In this document: piece by piece, positions 56,652 through 64,000 of the stretch
Layout of the letters: every line of letters begins with the position of its first letter
Position numbering within the stretch: the first letter of the stretch is position 1
Position numbers and translations under genes: made by a program
The notes under the pieces: model-generated
What the model was told of the DNA's origin: nothing
The model's database searches: none
What the model saw: the letters and a program-made list of their open reading frames with translations, nothing else
Assembly: GCF_014633365.1 (NCBI RefSeq)
Contig: NC_068351.1
Coordinates: 5,070,879 to 5,134,878, forward strand
DNA from: Diospyros lotus
Taxonomy: Eukaryota > Streptophyta > Magnoliopsida > Ericales > Ebenaceae
DNA length: 64,000 bases
Direction of reading: 5' to 3'

Positions 56652-58257
56652 TGTTATGACCCAGGGGTTAGAAGTGTAATATAGGGAATTGTCGTAACTG
56701 TGTAACAGGTTAGGGAAACCAATTGAAAGTGGCAGTTAGCCACCCTAACTGTAAGAGACGCCTTAAATAGGCTGTTGTCAGAGAAAAATGGTATTGCATG
56801 ATTGAATAACAGAATTCTCCCTCTCTTCCTTCTCAACTTCTCCCTCCATGTCTCTCGTTCTCTTCTCCTTCCCTCCCTCATTCTCTTTCTTTCTCTCTCA
56901 AATTTCTAACTCTCTCGGAATTCCGCCAATTGCCTAGCCCTTAACCCGAGGGCTTGACAATTTGGTATTAGAGCTGGTGATCTTTCGCTGCTCCCAGGTG
57001 CAATTCGAAGGCAGTGGTGGACCGTGGCTGATGGCAAGGAAGCTCGACAAGAATTGTTGATCGAAATCAAGTGGCACAATTCGAAGGTGATGGAGGACCG
57101 CAGCTGATGGTGAGAAAGTTCAACAAGAATTGTCGATCGGAATTGGGTGGCAAACGACCTAACCCCATGGCGAAGGGCTCCCAATTGAAGTAGCTCAAGA
57201 GCCACATGGGGGCTCTAGAGTCCGGCATGTCATGCACACAGGAGGGTATGGCAGCCATTAAGGACAGACTATGCGAGTTGGAGAAGGTCCAAGAAAGGGC
57301 AGATCACTATGGGCAAAAGATTGACAGCATGTTTAACATGTTTTCCGCCCTACCACATTTTCGTTTACAAACGAAGTTCCCTCCAAGAACAGGTCCTAAC
57401 CGATCTTGGACCGGGATGGCATTCTGCCCAGGCTGGACGGAAGGCTGGAAGCTGAAGATAGGCCTGCGTGGGAAAACCAGGTGAGGGGTACTGTTTCTTC
57501 TGTTTTTAACCATACACCAATGCCTTGATTGCAAATTCCAACGTTTGATGGGGTTAAACCAAGGTGGTGGATCTGTTTTTGTAAGAGATTTTTCAAATTT
57601 TCTCGGATTAGTGAGGAGCAGAAGGTATCCTTGGCGGCAGTGTATCTCAATGATACAATTGATGCATGGTATCAAGGTTGGAAGCAAGCCGAGGGTGGAG
57701 AAATGACTTGGCCTGAATTTTTGGAAGAATTGTGTGGTCGGTTTGGTGAGAAGAGTATGGCAGATGGTGTTGAAAAATTTAACAAATTGAGGCAAGAGGG
57801 GTCGGTTGAAGAATATCAAAAGAAGTTTGAAGAGTTGCAGGCATTACTATGGCTGGCACAACCAAGCTTAACCAAACCCTATTTCATGTCAAGTTTTATT
57901 AGCGGACTGAAGGATGAGTTGCGATTGATGGTGAAGACAATAATGCCATCATCAGTTAAACAAGCAACGAAGAAAGCCCGGCCGCAAGAACTGACATTGG
58001 AGGCAACATTCAAGAAGAATAAGGTGTGGCCACAGCCCAACAGGGGTCAAAACCCACAGCTTGGGGGTAACTTCAAGTCTACAACATGGGGTGCAGGTCA
58101 AGGAGCGACCAAGAATGCCTCAGGTCAAGGGGCGAACAAGAATCAAACTATGGAGCAACGGAGACAACTGGGCTTATGCTTTAAATGTGAAGAGAAGTAC
58201 AGTCCAAGGCATCAATGTAGGAGGCTAATGCTGAAAATGGAAGGTTCTGATCAAGGA

Positions 58258-58555
58258 AGAAGAAGTAGCTATTGTAATCGCTTGTATTAGATTAGCTCTT
58301 AGTTTATCTCAGGAGGGTTTTCTGTTGTAAATTAGTTTGTTGCATTTAAGTATCACTTGTGTTATTCTAGAAGGCTTGCTTCCAGAAGGGTTAGTTAGTG
58401 GTTTAGTCCGGTTAGTTGGTTGTAACTACCGGCTTATTCTGTTTTAAGTTACCTCATCTATGGGTTATAAATAGAGGTCGGGAAGAGGCATGTTTGCCAT
58501 TCTGTTGTTCTGTCTTGTAATGATTTTCCCAGTAAAATCATTAAAGTTAAAGGGC
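58258..58555 (+). mobile_element. LTR-like insertion replacing part of the gag-protease linker
   Basis: Compared with the chromovirus at 21555, the acidic linker is replaced by about 300 bp unrelated to it. This contains a TATA box GTTATAAATAGAGG (about 58466) and ends near TTCCCAGTAAAATCA. Start and end resemble an LTR, but I found no clean target duplication, so a deletion accompanied the event or the ends are misjudged. Confidence 0.45.
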
Positions 58556-59609
58556 AAGTGAGGAAAAGAAGGTTAACGGTGCTAATAGACAGCGGCAACA
58601 CTCACAGCTTTTTGAATAAAGCTACTGCTGCGGGTCTCAAGTATGAATTGACATAAATGAACCCTCTATTGGTGACGGTGGCAAATGGGAATAGAATGTA
58701 TAGTCATCTCAAGTGCCTCGATTTCAAGTGGTTGATGCAGGGGGTAGAGTTTGTGGCTGATTTAAGGGTACTGGAGTTAGGGGGGTGTGACATTGTTTTG
58801 GGGGTCGATTGGATGAAAATGGTGAGACCATCGACCTTTGACTTCAACAAGTTCGGGGTGACAATGGAAATTGAAGGGAGAAGGCTAACTTTGGTGGGCA
58901 AATTGGAGCAGGGTGAGTACAAGCTGATTTTGGGGGGAAATATAAGGAAATTGATGCAAAAGAAAGGGGAACATATTTCACAATTATATTCCATACATGC
59001 AATGGAATATGAGGAACGAGGAGTGGAGATGGAAGACAAGCAAGAAAATGCAGAGCCAGCAATCATCCAACTCCTAACTGAGGTAAGCACCAATGATAAC
59101 TTGCACTTACTGTTGAATGAATTTAAGGGCTTATTCTTGGAACCCAAATCATTACCACCTCAAAGACCTTTTGACCATTCAATACACCTTAAACCTAATA
59201 TCAAACCTGTGAACATTTGGTCTTACCACTATGCACCTATACTGAAAACTGAGATTGAAAAGCAAGTCAGGGAAATGTTAGCCAATTCCACCATTCAACC
59301 CAGCCAAAGTCCCTATGCCTCACCAGTGCTCCTTAGCCAAAAAAAAAAAAATGATGGCACTTGGCGATTTTGTGTGGTCTATAGAAAGCTCAATTCTATC
59401 ACCATTAAGAACAAATTTCCTATACCTATTATTGAAGACTTGCTTGATGAACTATCCAATGCTACTATTTTTTCTAAGCTGGACCTTAGAGTCGGATATC
59501 ACCAAATAAGGATGAAACCCTCCAACATACCAAAAACAGCATTTCAAACACACCAAGGGCTATATGAGTTCACTGTTATGCCCTTCAGACTCACTAATTT
59601 CAAGCCTTA

Positions 59610-60191
59610 TGTTGATGTTTTACCCGAGTTAATATGTTGGAAGTCTAGAGGAAATCGGAAGATATTGAGGATGATCAGATGACAGTTAGATTACAGGACT
59701 CGATTGTAATTAACTGTAATTAGTAGAGGTTTTTTAGACTTTGTAATAGTTAGTTATTTCCCCTAGGAAGGTCCGCCCTTTCAGTTTATAAATAGAAGGG
59801 CATAGGGACCTGCAATCATCGATCAATTATTTGTCATTCCATTCTCTTATATCAAGAGCAGTGAGGAAAGAGAGAGAGTTGTGATTAAGTATAGTTCTTG
59901 GAGTCTTTTCATGTGAGGATTGTATTCGAGAGATAAGAGAAGGGGAGTGAGAGATTCTTGTACTGATTTCCGAAGTTCTTAGTGGATTTTTCTCTTCTTG
60001 GATTGCTGGATGTAGTGCCATTTCTATGGCATGAACCAGGGTAAATTGGGTGTGTTGCATTGTGGTTTGCTTTCTTGTTTCTCTTTTTAATTTTGTCTAT
60101 TAATTACTTTTTGTTATTGTGAATGTGTGTGATCGGTTTCGGTTAGAGTATTTGAGTGATTATTGGGCCATAACAATGTTCGGTTTTAACA
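59610..60191 (+). mobile_element. Solo LTR (582 bp) in the reverse transcriptase, TSD CCTTA
   Basis: It starts TGTTGATGTTTTACC and ends CGGTTTTAACA, with exact CCTTA copies at 59605-59609 and 60192-60196. TATA box TTTATAAATAGAAGG lies at about 59780 on the plus strand. The coding sequence of the interrupted element continues across it. Probably copia-type, by resemblance only. Confidence 0.92.
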
Positions 60192-61821
60192 CCTTAATGA
60201 ACCAAATTTTCAGTCCCTATTTACGAAAATTCATTCTTGTTTTCTTTGACGATATCCTTGTGTACAGCCCAAACCTTGAATAACACTTATACCACCTTAG
60301 AACAGCCTTTGAAGTCCTTAGATTTAATCAATTGTATGTCAAGTTGTCTAAGTGTACTTTTGCCAAAGGGGAAGTGGAATATTTGGACCATATTATTTCA
60401 GGGAAGGGAGTAAGTACTGACCAAAAGAAAATAGAAGCCATGGTGAGTTGGCCTAGACCTGCAATGGTTAAGGAGCTGAGGGGATTGACAAGATTGACAG
60501 GATATTACAGAAAATTTATTCAGCATTATGGAGTGATAATTAGGCCTTTGACTGAGCTTCTTAGGAAGGATAACTTCCATTGGAATCCCAAAGCAAAGGC
60601 AGCCTTTAGGGCCCTTAAGAAGGCCATGACCCAAGCTCCAGTTTTGGCACTGCTCAATTTTTCTAAACCGTTCGTTGTGGAGACTGATGCTTATGACAGT
60701 GGAGTGGGGGCTGTACTTATGCAAGAAGGGAGACTGTTGGCTTTACATCAGCCAAGGTTTGGATCCTAAACATTTAGGGTTGAATGTATATGAAAAATAG
60801 ATGATTGCTGTGTTGGTGGCAGTGGATAGGTGGTGGCATTATTTGAAGAGCAATTCCTTTGTAATTAAGTAAGACCATGAAAGTTTGCAGTTCTTGCTTC
60901 AGCAGCGGCTGCATAGTCATTTGCAGAATATGGGGGTTTCTAAGCTCTTGGGGTTGGATTACACAATCCAATACAGGAAAGGGAAGGAGAATTTGGTGGT
61001 TGATACTTGATACCCTATCTACAAGAGAGGAAAAAGGTGCTTGTAAGGCTATTTCGGCAGTAACACCAGATTGGGTCAAAGATATTGGGGGAAGTTATGC
61101 TAATACAGAGTGGCTGCAAAGGCTATTGGCTCAGTTGGCTGTCCACCCCAATGATCAGCAGGGGTATACACTTTCTGATGGAGTGACCATGTTTAAAGGG
61201 AGGTTAGTTGCAGGGGATGATGAGCAATTGAAGAATAATATCATGCAAGCACTGCATGGTACACCCTTGGGAGGGCATTCAGGGGTGAGAGCAACCTATT
61301 ACAGAGTGAGACACCTTTTTTACTGGCCTGGACTGAAGAGGGAGGTGGTGAAGTATGTGCTGGCATGTGAGATATGTCAGCGCTGTAAGCATAAACAGGT
61401 TGCTTCTCCAGGGTTGTTGCAGCCATTGCCCATACCGGATCAAGCACGGGAGGGAATCTCTATGGATTTCATGGAGGGTTTACCAAAATCCGAGGGCAAA
61501 GATGTAATCTTGGTAGTAGTACATAGGCTGACTAAATTCCCTCATTTTCTCAGCCTAACCCACCTTTTCTCAGCTCAAGAAGTGGCGAGGTTGTTCCTAG
61601 ATTCAGTGGTAAAGCTTCATGGAGTCCCTAAAACTATTGTGGATAAGGATAAAAAAATTTCTAGCACCTTTTGGCAAGGATTGTTCAGAAATTTGGGGGT
61701 TGGGCTGCACATGTCAACAACATATCACCCGAAGACCGACAGCCAAACAAAACGGGTTAATCAACGCCTTGAGGCACATCTACAGTGCATGTGTTTTACT
61801 AAGCCTAGGAGTTGGAATAAG

Positions 61822-62615
61822 CAGTGATCTAAAACGCGGCCAAGGCGGCCCTTGCCCGCAGCAATTAAGCCCTAGTCAGCACCCCTAGGCGCCAGGCCCG
61901 ATTGATCGAGTCCGATCGGGCGCCACCTAGGTCAAGCGTAGCCTACGCGGCCAAGGTCGATTGTCTCTCTCTCTCTCGTCGTTACTCTCTTAGTATCTCG
62001 TCGTTACTCTCTTAGTATCTCGTCGCTTTCCCCTTCTCTCTCGCTTTCCCATTCACTCTCTCTCGCCGGATCGATCTCGTCGTTTCTGTCTCTCTCGCCT
62101 CCGATCTCATTGTCTCTCTCTCTCTCGCCATCGATCAGGCAATTCTCTCTCGCCGGTCCTTTCTCCTTGCTCGTTGTGTGGTGGCTTGCTACTTCCTGCT
62201 TATTGTAGCAGCAAGGAGGAAGTCCTTGCTCGTTGCTGCTTGCAGCAAGCCAACTTCCTCCTTGGCAAGTAGCAAGTTACAATACTTAGAAAAAAAAAAT
62301 TATTGTTTAATACTCAGCAAGCAGCAAGTTGCAACAAATTGTTGTTAATCTTTCTTAGTTGCATATTTTAATTCAATGTCAATTACTCAAATACTTAGGG
62401 GAAAAAAATCAAATGATGTTGGATGGGATTGGGAGTACAGGAACATCATCTGAGGCCTCCTCAGTTCTTAAAAGGAAGTCAAATGCTAAGAAACAGAACA
62501 ACATATCTGAAAATAACATCAAAATGTTAAAATTAAAAAAAGAAAATAACATTTTTCCTAGGCGTTAGGCCCCCATCTGGCACTCGACTAGCGCCTAGCA
62601 CATTTTAGAACACTA
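61822..62615. mobile_element. Non-autonomous hAT element (794 bp) in the integrase, TSD GGAATAAG
   Basis: The left end CAGTGATCTAAAA and the reverse complement of the right end, TAGTGTTCTAAAA, are inverted repeats. The 8-bp GGAATAAG is duplicated exactly at 61814-61821 and 62616-62623. The outer parts are GC-rich with GCGCCTAGG-type motifs, followed by a TCTCTCTCGTCG-rich tract and an internal inverted repeat around GCAAGCAGCAAG. Non-coding. Confidence 0.93.
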
Positions 62616-62803
62616 GGAATAAGTGGCTCGCTTTAGCACAATGGTGGTAGAATTCTAGCTACCATAGTGCTATTAAGTATTAAGATGACTCCTTTTGAGG
62701 CAACATTTGGTTATAATCCACCCATGCTACCGACCACCCCTAATTCCCCAACTACTATGACCGAAGTGGAGCATTATTTTCAGCAAAGACAAGAGGTTCT
62801 AAC

Positions 62804-63555
62804 CATAGTTGTTAAAGGCGCGCCTAGGCGCAAGGCGCCAATTTTGCGCCTCGCCTGGTCCAAGACGAGGCGATTTCAATGAGGCTCTCGCCTTGCACAG
62901 TGAGGCGCAAAGGCGAGAGGTGCGCCTAGGCACGTCTCATGAAACTGCTTTTAATTTAAAACTTGGGCAGCCCAATTCCTCCCCTCTTCTTGGTTCTAGC
63001 ATGTATACATTACAACATACAACTTATTTACATACCTGCTATTTCTTGAAAAATTCATTAAAAATCATTTTAACAACAATGAATATTAGCTATCAAAATA
63101 CCGAGAGATAGTTTTTTAAAATGAAAATATTTTCTCATATGTCTCCTTATAATGCGTTAATCTTCCAGACTTAGAAAAATAGTATTTTTCAAAATGAAAA
63201 CATTTTCTTGATTGTGGACTTGTAGTGTTTATATGTTTATTTAGAACTTAGCACGATGATGGGTACTTGTTTGAGTTTGAGACTTTAAGTTTGAACTTTG
63301 ATGATGTTTCTAGTTTAGAATTTACATGATGATGAATGAATCAACTTTGATAATGTTAATTTAGAATTTGAAGATAATGAATCATTAATGATATGCATGT
63401 GTTATTATTGATAATTTGATAGTTTTTTTATGATTTTACAAGATTTTGAGTTTTTTTTTAAAAGGTGCGCCTCGCTTCGCAAAGGCACGCCTCGCCTCGT
63501 GCGCCTTGGGCCTTAGGCTCCAGGACCCTTTGCGCCTCGCGCTTTTCAGAACTAT
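62804..63555. mobile_element. Mutator-like non-autonomous element (752 bp), 9-bp TSD GGTTCTAAC
   Basis: The left end CATAGTTGTTAAAGGCGCG and the reverse complement of the right end, CATAGTTCTGAAAAGCGCG, match at 15 of 19 bases. GGTTCTAAC is duplicated exactly at 62795-62803 and 63556-63564. Both terminal regions are full of GGCGC/GCGCC motifs and the centre is AT-rich. Non-coding. It interrupts the integrase C-terminal region. Confidence 0.92.
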
Positions 63556-63883
63556 GGTTCTAACAGATTTGAAGCGGGAATTAGCTGCAGCCAGAAACCG
63601 AATGGCACAGACTGCCAATAGGAGGAGTGCAAGGGCATTTGAGGTGGGTGACAGTGTGTTTCTAAAGGTTAAACGTTTCCTTCAGCCGACTTTCTCAAAT
63701 ACCCCAGTGTCGAAGCTCAATCCAAAATATTTTGGACCTTATACCATACATGCTAAGGTGGGAGAAGTAGCCTACAGGTTGCAGCTGCCCACAAGAGTTA
63801 AAGTGCATATGGTATTCCATGTTTCATTGTTAAAGAAGTCCATTGGCCCTAATACTGCCACTAGCTCAATGTTGCCCCCTATG

Positions 63884-64000
63884 TGTTACAGTTTTGCTCG
63901 AGTTTAGCTTTGGAGACTTGGAAGAAATCAATGGAGTCGGTTATGATATGCAAGTGGCAGATTAGTTAATTAGGGTTTTGTCAAACAGTAACTAATGTAT
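63884..64000 (+). mobile_element. Possible start of a fifth insertion
   Basis: The chromovirus reading frame loses similarity at CCCCTATG and is followed by TGTTACAGTTTTGC, a typical LTR start. The rest lies outside the window, so no TSD can be checked. Confidence 0.35.

Larger units (their letters stand above)
56652..64000 (+). mobile_element. Second Ty3/gypsy chromovirus, interrupted at least four times; 3' end outside window
   Basis: The 5' LTR is 56652-56959 (308 bp, TGTTATGACCC...GGGCTTGACA), followed by ATTTGGTATTAGAGC. Gag pieces lie at 57206-58270, with CCHC knuckle CFKCEEKYSPRHQC near 58175. The protease LIDSGNTHSF motif is near 58585. RT spans 58970-59600 and 60192-60470 with FFDDILVYS near 60247. 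RNase [15 protein letters not shown] is near 60680. Integrase spans 61080-61821 and 62624-62803, and the GPY region 63565-63880. The integrase keeps its Cys pair (CEIC), but the final catalytic Glu is Lys (QTKR, about 61750). Frameshifts and stops are common. It is the same family as the element at 21555-26840. The 3' LTR is not reached. Confidence 0.9.

Overview
The window is nuclear DNA of a flowering plant. It shows GT-AG introns, plant-specific gene families, and Ty3/gypsy, Ty1/copia, RTE LINE, Au-type SINE, hAT, Mutator-like MITE and PIF/Harbinger remains. The species cannot be named from sequence alone; a broadleaf with TE-expanded introns fits best. No operons, CRISPR arrays, rRNA or tRNA genes were seen.

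Host genes, left to right: (1) 3' part of a syntaxin-6-N-terminal-domain SNARE-like gene (+, exons 1391-8665, first exon off the window); (2) a SOUL haem-binding protein gene (+, 10629-32888, eight exons, 299 codons in perfect phase) whose fifth intron is about 19.4 kb; (3) a secreted alpha carbonic anhydrase (+, 38460-40576, six exons, 270 aa); (4) a syringolide-induced 14-1-1-like protein (-, 41303-42181); (5) an N-myristoylation-motif glutaredoxin-like/zinc-ribbon protein (+, 44571-45686); (6) an hnRNP-Q/LIF2-like triple-RRM protein (-, 46886-51818, eight exons, 493 aa).

The remainder is largely nested mobile DNA. The SOUL intron holds an Au-like SINE split by a hAT element, then a 12.8-kb non-autonomous LTR element (14538-27372, here family A). 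Family A carries a TRIM in its 5' LTR, a minus-strand gypsy gag/protease piece that is itself split by a 2.45-kb solo LTR, and an unrecognised ORF split by a complete but dead chromovirus (21555-26840, TSD TAGGC). Further along the intron lie an inverted second hAT copy with a MITE inside it, and a LINE tail split by a solo LTR that is itself split. Right of the RRM gene lie a second complete non-autonomous LTR element (52643-56012, TSD AGGGA, family B) and a second chromovirus (56652 to beyond the end) interrupted at least four and probably five times.

Best candidates for something undescribed: the paired non-autonomous LTR families A and B with their unrecognised ORF; the very large SOUL intron with its datable nesting order; and a cluster of AACGG (MSA-like, MYB3R-type) motifs just upstream of the glutaredoxin-like gene.
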